Of a DNA stretch of 64,000 nucleotides, positions 45,301-56,035 are shown piece after piece. The notes below the pieces were generated by a model, which saw only the letters and a list, made by a program, of their open reading frames with translations, had not been told where the DNA came from and made no database searches. The number at the start of each line of letters is the position of its first letter. Within the stretch, counting starts at the first letter, position 1. Origin of the DNA: Sporothrix humicola (taxonomy: Eukaryota > Ascomycota > Sordariomycetes > Ophiostomatales > Ophiostomataceae); the NCBI GenBank assembly GCA_021396245.1, contig WNYE01000053.1:124001-188000 (forward strand), read 5' to 3'. The translations under genes were made by a program, and so were the position numbers.

Positions 45301-47667
45301 CGCGCCACTCCCCGCATCCTATAGAGTACGGTGAGGCAGTTCACCTTGCTTATACGGCAGTGAGCGTGAACTTGGACACAGCGGACATGTAGCCAGAATG
45401 GACGCGCAGACTCCTCATGTACCGACGAAGTATCTCCATCGAGGCCATCCCTTCGTTTCGCCCCAAATCCGCTTGTGCCAATGGTTCGGGACGCCTCTAA
45501 ACCGTTTTTGTTGTACTTCTCTTGCTCGCCTGCTATCGCCACCGATCTCATGTCAGCCACAGTCTCGGCCTTGCTCCTTCTCGGAAGTGCTTGCGAAGAC
45601 TGCGGAGAAGACGTTCGAAAAGAGGAGAATATCAAAATCGACCCTTTGCGTCTTGATTCACTTGTCAATGCTTCTGGACCGGTACCTCTGCCTTTTTTTG
45701 CCTTCCCTTTTTATGCTCATCTGAGACCGCATCACTATCATGGCACGGCACGATGCACAAACGCATAACCACACAAAGAAGCCGTTGCACACCCGCTTGA
45801 CACCTGCCCGTCTGGCAGCTGTTGTCTCACCATGACTTTCATCCTTCCAGGCCCAGGGCGAGTGCCTTTGGAACACAAAGGAGGGGGGAACAGCTGACAC
45901 GACCGGCACGATGGGCACGACAGGCGACAGTACCGCCTGGGAGAAAGAAGAGACGAGAAGAAAAAAGAAAGAAGGCAAAATAATGAAAGAAAAAGGGCCC
46001 AACAGCCCACCAGAGCAAGCCTCGTCGCCGACCTCTGCCTGGAAGACAAACGAGAGAGAAAACGAGCTACAATACCGTGTGAAGGAAGGGGAACAAAGAG
46101 GTACACATCCCAGTCCCAAAGAAAATAGTCAGCAACCAAGTGGGTAGAGAACAAAGAAACAGGCGGGCCAAGTGCCACCATCAGCGGCTGCAGGCTTCGT
46201 CCCTTGCAGCGGACGACGGCCTGCGGGCAACGGCCTGCGGCAGAGGGCAGTAGTGAGGGCAAGTAGTACCTGCCCATCATTGATTACCCGTCGCGCATTC
46301 ACTCCCCTCCCCCTTCATCAACTGTTCCTGCCGTCCTCGGCTAGGGCCCGCCGCACTATTTAGCACTTTAGTCTAGGCCATTTAGTACGGAAGGCGCCAC
46401 TGGCGGTCATGATGTACTTGCGACCGCTATACATCGCGCAGAACCAGCGAGATCAGGTACTTGTCATGGCCAGTAGACACAGTGGCTTTGCACTGTCCTC
46501 GTTGGCAATGTACTCAATATTGCAGGCAGAGAAAGGCGAAAGGAAAGGCGCGCTCGCGGAGCGGTCCAGAGGACCAGCCGCAGCTAAGTCAATTTGCTAG
46601 CCCAGAGTACTGTGTACTTTGCACTTTTTACCGCATTTTCCCACCAAATGCACCGAAACCCTCCCAGCACACGGCCAAGCCAGGCATGCCCTGTCCTTTG
46701 GTCGCTCCTTCCCTCCTTCTCGTCCATGCCTCCCCTTTTCGCGCCCAGCCCAAATTATAGCCAGTGCACACCACCCTACCCCCCCATTGCTCCTTCCCAC
46801 ACCCACACCCAGACAAAAGAAAAAACCAACACCACGAACCAACATACCGCCATCGCCCGCTATTACTTGCCCGCTAAAACACCCCTCCTCTCGTTTTTGC
46901 CCTCCCGTCTTAGCTCACGGGCTAGGTGTTGTAGCGTGTACAGGCGATTGAAGCACCCCCTAAACCGATTCTTGACTTATTAAAGCGGATCACCCGTCTT
47001 CTGTCTTTTCTTCGGGTCCTTCCCTCTTTCCTCTTGCCTTCTCTTGCTGTTCTCTTCTCTTCCATCACAGTTGCCTCACCTTTGCCGCAAGGCTCCTTCC
47101 TCTTTCTTCTTTTTTTCTTCACCCCGTCGCTCCTTCCCTTCCAACTTTCCCACCTGCGACTTCCTCTTTTGCTCTTTTTGTGTTTTTTTTGCTTGCGTTG
47201 GGGGAATCATATTTTTCACATCAAAACAAAAAAAATCCATGCACTTTTCCCCTCCTCTCTTTCTTCCTTCCACCACCTCTATTTAGCTTACTCGGCGACT
47301 AGTCACATTTTCCTCGACCGTCTTCCATTATTTTGTTCACCATCGACTCACTTCTGTCTGGTACCCTGGTTCATTACTAACGCTCCCGAACCAGACAAGT
47401 TTTCTGATACTTGTTCTATCCAGCAGTTCCTCGCCACAACAGATTTGATCTTCTTTTGATTTTTTGCCTTATCCTCGCTGCATCTCCCCGCAGCATCAAA
47501 GGCTTAGTCGACGATCTACTTGTTTGCCGGCTTTTCCACCGTCGGTGCATCTTTACCCATCTCTCCTTGACCACTTTACTCTGGACATTCGTCCTTCCAT
47601 CTGCCCAGTTGTCAAGCTGGCTCCCTTCCTGGATTCTCGCGCTCCCTACATCACGCCGCCTCCTACT
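42338..47667. other. gene-poor region, right part: upstream region and long leader of the Zn2Cys6 gene
   Basis: No gene seen. The 9-mer TACGGAGTA occurs at 42682 and 42996, and GTATCTTAC/ATCTTACTTT words at 42708 and 43199-43243. 44300-44460 is an ACA/ACG/ACC-rich stretch like a fungal leader exon. 43570-43970 and 46975-47480 are pyrimidine-rich. A 279-codon minus frame at 44829-45668 has no third-position bias and no domain. The CT-rich block ending at about 47480, followed by a balanced leader, is the likely core promoter of the transcription factor. Confidence 0.5.
46980..47480 (+). promoter_or_regulatory. CT-rich core promoter/leader of the Zn2Cys6 gene
   Basis: About 500 bp are dominated by C and T (CTTCCTCTTTC, CTTCCCTTCC and similar), ending roughly 190 bp before the ATG at 47668. 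This fits a transcription start region. Confidence 0.4.
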
Positions 47668-49472
47668 ATGGCGGACGAGGGCCGGAAGCCTGGCCCAGAC
47701 CGCGACGGTCGCGAAACGAACCAGATCAAGACAGAGGAAGAAGAAGACGATCGCCGCCGCCCCAGCCCTCTGCATCTTGGACACGACAACAGCAATAATG
47801 CCGGCGGTAGCAATCCCGGAGGCCACAGCAACGGCAACGGGGCTGCAAGCAACGAACCCAACAGAAACACGGGTGGGAGCGGGAACAACGGCAACACCGT
47901 GACCCTTCCCTCCTTCCGCGAAGCATATGGAAAATTCGCGGCTCCGGCTCACTACCCGCCTCCTCATCCAGGCCCTCCCCACCACGACCAGTCTGGCCGC
48001 CCCATGCCTGGCCCTCCTCGCCCCTATGATGACCCAAATGCCCACCGCCCACCTGGACCGCCCGGGCCGCCTGGCCCGCACGGCCCGCCCGGCCCCCCGG
48101 CTCCTCCCGGTCATCATGGTGGCCCTCCCGATCCGTATGCTGCGTCTCGCATGCACCCGCACCCGCATCCCGACCAGGGCTACCGTGAGGGATACGCCCA
48201 ATATGGACCCCCGAGCCACCACTACTACTCCGAGCATCCGCCCCCGCCTCACGCTCAGTATTGGCCTCAGCAGCCCATGCCACCCAACTACCAGAACGGA
48301 CCGCCGGAGACCGCCCCCCGCCAGCGTACCTCGATCGCCTGTAAATATTGCCGGAAGCGCAAGGTTCGTAACTTGTTCTGTTTTGTTTGATTTACTTGTT
48401 TGGTTGCTGTCTTGTATCCCAACAGTTTGGTCTGACTTTTGAACTATAGATCCGGTGCAGTGGCTACCAGAACACTCCTGATGGAAAGTGCACAAATTGC
48501 AAGAAGACAGGCAATGACTGCGTCTTTCAGCCGGTCTCTTCGACAACCTCGACGGCATTTGTTCCTGTGTCTGCCATTCAAGGTGGTGTGCCTCCTGGTA
48601 CTCAGCTCTATGGCTCATTCGGCCAACCTCTTGGCCCGAATGGCGGTCGTGGCCCTAACAACCCGCCCGCCAATGGCCCTCCCAGTGGTGGCCCTATGAA
48701 TGGGCCAGGCGGCCACCCAGGTTATGGCCCGACATCTCCTGGCGCTCCCCCTTACTACCAGCACATGCCCCCTCCTCCCATGGATCGTGGACCCCCCTAT
48801 GGACCTCACCCGTCGTCCCAAGGCCCCCCTCCGCCGCCTCCTGGACGTCAGCTCCCGCTTCCGTACCCGCCGCACCAGCAGCCTCCTCATGGAGGCTACC
48901 CTGGCGACGACCAGCGTGCTCGTAAGCGGACACGTGAGGAAGAAGACGCAGAGTTCCCGAACCGTCTACCTCCTCCGCCTCCCTACGGTGGCTACCCAGC
49001 CAATCCCGAAATGAACTACTACCGCGGCGCCGAAGATGCGCGCCGTTCTCCTACGTCGGCCAATGGCTCGGCTTCTGGACCTGGATCTGCCACGTCGCCT
49101 TCAACCAATGCTCCCCGCGGCTACGGGACGCCTGCTCCTCCGGTACTTCCGCCACCCCCTATGTCCTCTGTGGGTACCGAGTACGCGATACCTGCACTTC
49201 CTACCGCGTTTGCGGTATAAATGGCAGTCTTTTGTAGATGGTTTACTAACTATATTCTCTTATTTAGCAGTACAACAAGCGCTAGAAGCAATGGTAGTGT
49301 CTCAGGCACCACTGCGACGCCACCGACTGAGCATCGTGGATCCAGATCCCCCAGCGGCGAAGTTGACGCGAAGCACCGGTTTCCTCCTCCAGATTATTAT
49401 GCCTTTGATTTCAAGGCTCCCGGGCCGAACGCAGATCGAGAGTATGACAGCAGAGTGCTTAAGCGGCTTTAG
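47668..49472 (+). CDS. Zn(II)2Cys6 transcription factor with long Pro/Gly/His-rich flanks
   Basis: The protein is a sequence-specific nuclear DNA-binding regulator. Exons 47668-48363, 48450-49180 and 49268-49472 give 543 residues. The binuclear cluster is in the middle, not at the N-terminus: six Cys at about 225, 228, 235, 246, 249 and 256 (C-x2-C-x6-C-x10-C-x2-C-x6-C), within ACKYCRKRK and IRCSGYQNT. Intron 1 falls between these, after KRK, with the unusual donor GTTCGT. The N-terminal 220 residues hold an acidic patch (KTEEEEDDRRR), an Asn/Gly-rich part and a collagen-like PPGPPGPPGP tract. The region after the cluster has FQPVSS and AFVPVSA, then Pro/Gly-rich disorder with a basic RARKRTREE patch. 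No fungal_trans (middle homology) domain is visible. Intron 2 is supported by a TACTAAC branch site (49243-49249); the donor could instead be GTATAA at 49215, which would end the protein at 49282. It sits alone between about 17 kb and 9.5 kb of gene-free DNA. Confidence 0.88.
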
Positions 49473-52400
49473 ATGTGACCACAGCAAGCCTGGGTCCATT
49501 TGCCGTATTTCCACTCGGCTTGTTGCTATCTGCGGTTTATAATTCCTCGTTTGTTTTCTTCTCTTTTTTTTTCTCTCTTCTCTTCTTTTCTTTTCTTTTC
49601 TTTACTATTTCTATTCCGTCCACGGGGCTCCGCCCTGGAATTGACGACCCCGCATGAAGATTGTTTTCTAAACGCGGGTTTTTTGCGTCTCTGGGCAGGT
49701 CCGGTTACGCAATTTTCTTTTCTGTGCTTTCCCTTGTCTTAGATGGTTTCTAGGGGTAGTAGCTAGAGCAATCAGCGGCCCCCTGCTTTCGATATTTTTC
49801 TTTCCTTGTCTACAGTCGGTTCTGTCAGGAGGTGAAGTTTTTTGCCCTCTACTCTTTTTCGCTTTACACTTTCCTTTCCTTGTGTTTGTTTGCGCATAAT
49901 GGCCCTGGGAAAAAAAAGAAGCACGCCCCACGGCACGGCTTATGAATATCTTTCGTTTCTCGCTTTCTTATTACTATATCACCAACACCCAGCACAACAA
50001 TTTTATCAGTTTATGTACTCTCCAAATCATGCATTTTCTTTATTTCCTATTGTTCGTCTCTCGTTATTTATGTTTACATGGTTCCCAATCGTCTACATTT
50101 CCCTTATCACCTTTCGTTTTATTTTTATAAGTTTTTCAATGGATGGATAAGCTGGCTGGCAGCATAGGAAGCAGTTTGGGTCAGGTGTGTGGCTTTTTGC
50201 TCTTCTCCGGTACGACTTTAGTGGTGTCGATGTTCGAAGCAGCAACTCAATGAAGGGGAAAAAACATAAAGAAACCAAAAAGACCCTGCCAGTCGCACAA
50301 GCAAACGGCAATTACAATTTTCTCCGTTTAGTCTTTTAATCTGAAATTATCTTTCTTTCGCTTTTTTATTTTAATTTTTTGGGGCTTTGACAATGATTGT
50401 ATTTCGATTAGTACTTGGACAACCAAAACAGAGTCCTGATGAGGAGGTGTGATCCAGGAAACATCCAGTATATTGTGTCACACGCTCCAACGATAAATCA
50501 ATAGTGGCCAGGTAGGTGGTCAATAGTGCCCTACGGTTGACAAGCTGCCTTGACCACTACCGCCTTTGTCCTGTCCATTGTCCAACTCTAACGGTGCCTT
50601 TGTAGTTGGGTGCAGGTAAGGTTGTACCACGTGCGTGATAAAAAATGTGGGAGAAGTGAGGCTCAAAAAGTACTACTCTGTCCAAAGTAGAATTTCATAG
50701 AATTTCATTTAGTGGGCTCTTTCATGTCGTCTTACGTTTATGGTAGTATTTTTCTCCTATATATTTGCTCAGACAATTTCTTACTACAGAAAAATCAGTC
50801 GAAAAAAAGAAGCATTCAGTGATGTCGAGGCCTCTGAACTCCCAATTCAATTCAAATCCAGAGGAGGGGTCGCCCTTTTTCCGCGGCAGATGTCAGATAC
50901 CACCTGTAAGAAAAGAGCCTCTCTTTACCGTGTAGGGCCTGGCCTTGTTTGGTTTTAGTGCGCCTAGTTCGCAGCGGCAAGGGGCGAGGCGACCTGCAGG
51001 ACGGGGAGCAATTACGGAAAGGGAAGGGTCGGAAGGGAAGTGGCTTCCTTTCGTTCGCGTTGCAAGTGGGGATTGTTTTTTGGGAAGGTTCGGCCACGAA
51101 GAAGATGGATGTGAGGAGACGCTGATACAAGCGCGAAATAGGTCGCTAGTCTTTTAGTCTTTCCGGTGCCCTATTTTTTCTTCCTTCTTCTTTTGTGCTT
51201 GTTGGCTCTGGGTGGGAAGCTACGACATGTTAGCGCAGTTTCGTGTCGGACGAAACACGACGGGCCTTTTTTTTCCTTGTGAAGTCTGGTGAGAACTGGG
51301 GAGGGAAAGAGCGACCCAGGAGCAAGAAACTGGGAAGAAACGATGGGTGATAGGCAATTGACAAAGACGAAGGAGAACGGTCCGACTGGAGAGGAAGGGG
51401 CGATCCGTAGAAAAGTACCGCAGAGTTCAAAGAGGAAAGAGGGGACCAAGAGAAAGAAAAACAAATATCAGCCAAAGTCAGAGGACTGTGCTCGTATCTA
51501 CATCAGCAGGGCTGGAGACCGTGCTTTTTATCAGGGGCCGTCAGCCGGGCGTGCGCTGAGCTAGCCGAATCCTGAGATGTATGTCCGCGACGGCGTTCAG
51601 CGCAGTCTCAGCGACGACTCAGCTGAGAGCGGAGAGATGTGATGAAATGGGCAGACGGTGTGAAAGATGGTGTATATGTCGGTTTGATATTACGGTGTGC
51701 TTTCTCGAGTACGTCGTACGGTAGCAGATTTTGTTAGGATTCTCCCCAGACAGTAGTTTGATCTTTAGGAACCTCTTCTGATACGAAGAAAATCAAATGG
51801 AAAGTATTTATAAAATAAGTTGAATAAATAATTTAATTCATTTTTTCTATAGAATAAAGGGATGTGAAATATGCAGTAAAATAAATAAAACACGCAACCG
51901 TCGAAAGAAACAAATGGCGCCCTCTATCTTGCATACAAAGTACAACGGTCGAGGGAGGGCCGAGATCTACCTGCAGGTCATTCCCGCGCCGAATCGGCTG
52001 GCTCCTTGAGCCCTAGCACGATCGTAAATGTGCCGTGTCGACGCTTTTGCGAATGAGCCTATGTCTTCCTTCTCTTTTCTCAGTTTTATTTCTGTTTTTT
52101 TTTTTTTTTTGTTCACTTCAATTTCTTTGTTTCCTTCGTTGACAAGTCGTTGTCTTCAAGAAAAGATCATCCTGAAAATCTCTGTTTTTGGCAGCTCGCA
52201 TGTGAGACATGGGACACACACACACGAAAAAAGTGGCACTTGACTGACACCCTTTGTTCGTCGGTTGGTGGCTTTTCCCAGAGTATGGTAAGGCCACGAA
52301 CGGGTGGCTCACACGCCTCTTTCTTCTGTCCCTGGTGTGCTAAGACATGTTTTGGATTTTTGTCATTCTGCTTTTCTTTCTTTTCGTCGGGTATCATGCT

Positions 52401-54074
52401 GCCCTTCAATATTTTGTGCCTGCGTCTGCTGGTGACTTTGCGCTCGTTTTGGGTGGCCTACCCCTCCTTGAATTATTTTGCCCCTTTTGCAACAATGGCT
52501 GGGCTTCTTTTTTTATTTTTGCCCTGATGACCTCACGAGCCCACCCATTGACCAAACAGAAGCTGAAGAACAACTTTTTCTCGTCTCACCCACACACCCC
52601 GCTGTGACGAGAAGGCAAGACAAAGACGAAAGGCAAAAGGCAAAAGACAGACGACACACACACCACAACAGCCGTTGCCCGACCACATGCAAGATCCCCT
52701 TTTTTACGACGTGCCAAAGGAATCTTACCTTGTATCTGACTTTTTTTTTTAAGCCGCGCTCCCGCTGCCTCAAACAGCCGTTCGGAAGCGGTGGCGAGAA
52801 AATCAAAGTCCACCAGCCCACACAGCCCACGCGAGATGGGGCCTTTTCAGGTATTTGCAGGCATTCTCAGCACTCCAAGAGAGATCCAGACATCCCTTAT
52901 CCATGGTGAGCACGATGATTTTAGGGAGGAAAAAAAGGTGACAGATGCCTGCTTTGGATGCTGATTGGCCAACTGCCAACTTGACTACGGGAGACCAGTG
53001 AACCACACCATTGGCGCCGAGTGCTAGCTTCGGGGTTTCTGGTAGCCAACCAGGTGAGCCAGAAGCCTCCCGAGACAGAAACCCAGGTCGTAAAAAGTTT
53101 GTAAAAAATCAGAAGATCGTGAATCAAAGGATAAAAAACACAAAAAACAGGGGATTTTCGGGACGGCAAAACGGGAAAATGCAGAAACAGAAAGAGGGAC
53201 AATATACGGAGTAGATGACAAGGGAAGAACAGGGAACAGGAGAGAAGAGAAACAAAGAACCTGCCGACGATCGGAAAGGATGAAATACGAATAGGATCTT
53301 TGATGGATAGAAGGGTGTGTGTATCAGAGTATCAAAGAAAGATGTATGTGTGTGAGAAACAAGCCAATTGGTGATCTCAATCGTCTGTGTGACGGGAGAG
53401 GCAAAAATGGCGGAGAACTGGCCATGGCCGGCTCGACTATTGGACTTCCCGGTCGAATAATGTCGAGAAACTATTATTACATGCAGAAAAAGAAAGGGCC
53501 GGGCAAGTCCCGTAATTCTCGACCGGGCATGAGAAGGTGTCATCGGTTGATGCCGCTCTGAGGCATTATCATTATGGTCGCTAAATGCGCTGGACCTTGA
53601 ATGACCTGCATACTCTTGGGCATGCTGTTGATGCTGCGGCGAAGTAGATATGCAGAAGAGCAAACGAGGTAGCAGAGGGGCTAAAAAAAGGGTCGCTGTT
53701 CAAGGCATGGTCTTGTGAATCGAGCAAATTTTCTGACCAGAGAGTATCATGACAGGGATATGCCATGTTGTTTGGTGCATCTGGATGGGGTGCTTCTGCA
53801 CAATTGTCGTCCATCGCCTGCTGCTTCGATACTTTGGACGGCCAGCATTGGCTCAGACGACAATATTCTTCTTCGTAAGACTCCGCCATTGCGCATAGTG
53901 CATGCGTCGTACATATGTATCTTATGTCGAGGATGCAGACCTTTTTCCTGCACACGACATACGACAGAAGACACATCGTTCCTCAAACAGCAGGCAGAAG
54001 TGAGCAGGCGGCGAACAAAGTGCAGAATGTGTAGAAATACACCCTCTCAACAGCGCTGAGAACGCTTGAATATT

Positions 54075-54110
54075 CACAACGTCCGTCACATCCACGACGT
54101 CCACAATGTC
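54075..54110. repeat. 9-bp degenerate tandem repeat, four copies
   Basis: Units of the form CACAACGTC, CGTCACATC, CACGACGTC and CACAATGTC follow each other without gaps, with 2-3 changes between copies. Noncoding. Confidence 0.6.
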
Positions 54111-54375
54111 CACCATTCTGCAGCTGCCCGCATGGATTCGTGGCACGTTGTTATGCTCTCATGCTCTCCTCTTTTGTCCCCCACCGTGAAGAAACACTTG
54201 TATTCTGCATCTCTGAATCTTGCCTCGTGTGAAAAGAATGGCCAGGCCGCTCCGCCAGCATCACGCAACCAATTTGTCTACTTCTAGAGTTCGTCGCCTC
54301 CTCCGGCTGCGTTCCGGGATATACGTCTAGTGACTGTGTCGTCTTGAGCAGCATTTTCCACTGCTGCAGCGTGCC

Positions 54376-54416
54376 GAAAAAGGGAGAGGAGGAGGGGCCG
54401 GCCCTCCTCCCTTTTT
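54376..54416. repeat. long imperfect hairpin
   Basis: A purine arm (AAAAAGGGAGAGGAGGAGGGG) faces a pyrimidine arm (CCCTCCTCCCTTTTT) across a CCGG centre. The innermost nine base pairs (GGAGGAGGG with CCCTCCTCC) are perfect, and a three-base bulge separates them from a further run of A-T and G-C pairs. Confidence 0.6.
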
Positions 54417-54710
54417 CCCTTGACCATCGCCGTTCTTTTTCGTGCCCCAGCAGTGTCGTATGCCGACCCTCTTTCGCGCCTCCACGTTTCTTGATCATGC
54501 TTGCAGTCCCATAGTCCCAACAGCACAGCCAGCTTGTTCCCCTTTCACCCCCGCTTTGGCGGCCTATTGGCAGTAGTCCGTCTCTTCGTGTCTTCGTGTC
54601 TGGGTTTTTCTTTGTTCTCTGGCGGCTGGTGCGGGTGCTAGCAAAGGAAAACGCTTGATCGCTCCGTGCCCTCCATGCGGTGGCGCCCGAGAGTTGAAAG
54701 AAACGGGAAA

Positions 54711-54770
54711 GGGCACCAACTGCCACCAAAGGGCACCAAGGGACGCCAGAGGACACCAAGCGGCACTAAA
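54711..54770. repeat. 10-bp degenerate tandem repeat, six copies
   Basis: Six consecutive decamers resemble GGGCACCAAG, each with one to four changes. The period is exact over 60 bases. It lies in noncoding DNA and is close to one helical turn per unit. Confidence 0.65.
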
Positions 54771-56005
54771 TAAGGAGGAAAGAAAAAAGGACAGCCAGGA
54801 AAAAGGAGAAAAAGGAGTAAAATAGGGGGGCCCTCGATCAGCCGGTCCCCTAGCCCGCTGGCTGGCTTATGGCTCTGCCCGCTGACCATGCCCGCCCGCC
54901 AGAGGCAGACTGTTCGCGTACCCGCAGCGGCCCTTGGACGGGGACTTGCGCACAGCGCCGAGCGGCAACATCCCCTTGGACTGGACCAGTTCACGGGGCG
55001 GGACTTTTGATGGGACACTGGCGCGGAACTCCCCCTAAAATCCCCATGATTGATGCCAGTGGAATTCCTCACCATGCGACATAATCAAACTTTGACACGA
55101 CACAAAAATTATGTTCTTCATGCCTGTGCCTGCCAGAGGCAAGATCATAGTAACGGAATGATTTCTTTGATTTTTAGCCCAGCCAGACTAGGGGAAAATT
55201 GCTGCCCACCACCTGAGCCCTGAAGGTGGCCTTCACAACTCCAGGACCGCCAGCCATCCCCTCTCGACAGGGACAGCCCCAGTTGCTGGAAAATAAAAAC
55301 CAACGGTGCTCTGGGGCCGGCCGAGGGAATGGTTGGGGCAAGACTGTGCGAAAAGGGGCGATCAAAAGAACAGTGACAGTCTGGAAGAAACGGCTGGAAG
55401 CCCACTGGTGCTGGAGCTATCCTGAGCCGAGTTCACCGGCGCAAAAAGTTCGGTGACCCGCCTGCCCGCTTTTGTGCTTGACTCGCTCTCAGTTCTGGGC
55501 AAGCCATTTTCTCTTAAGCCCTGTTCCCTGTCTTCAGCCCACACCGTGCCTCCGTAGCTTGCTTGTTGGAAGGAAAAAAGAAGGGCAGGAAGAACCAAAA
55601 AAATTGTGAGCGAACAGGGCAAAAAGGGAGAAGTGAAAAGTGACCAGCGAAAAAAACCAACATTCAGGAGAATAGGGGGCTTCCTTTCAGTGAGATGAGA
55701 CAACTGAAAAGGGGCTCTTTGTGATGAAAATCAGCACTGTGCGTCTTGGATGATGGACCGTCTGGCTCGAGTGACATGCCGGCCGCTCAAAACGGTTTCC
55801 ATGTCGTCTGCAGGTCTCCATGCCGTTGTTTCGATCCTCGTCGTTTTTCCTCTTGCTGCTTATCACGCCCTGCGCCAGCACATAATTTTGCCAGCTGTTC
55901 ACGTCGTAACGCCCACCGCTACTCTGTGTATGCAGGTAACGCTGCAAGACAGAGTGTCCAGTTCTTGTGTCTGATTTGCTTTGAATTCCCCGTGGGTTGG
56001 ATTTC

Positions 56006-56035
56006 GATTTTGATTTTGATTTTGATTTTGATTTT
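56006..56035. repeat. (GATTTT)5 microsatellite
   Basis: Five exact head-to-tail copies of GATTTT, flanked by near-copies (CATG and ATTTC). Slippage-type repeat in noncoding DNA. Confidence 0.9.

Noticed and set aside
44829..45668. 279-codon minus-strand frame
   Set aside because: Begins with a non-ATG codon, has no coding bias and no domain; Ser/Pro/Arg richness follows from base composition.
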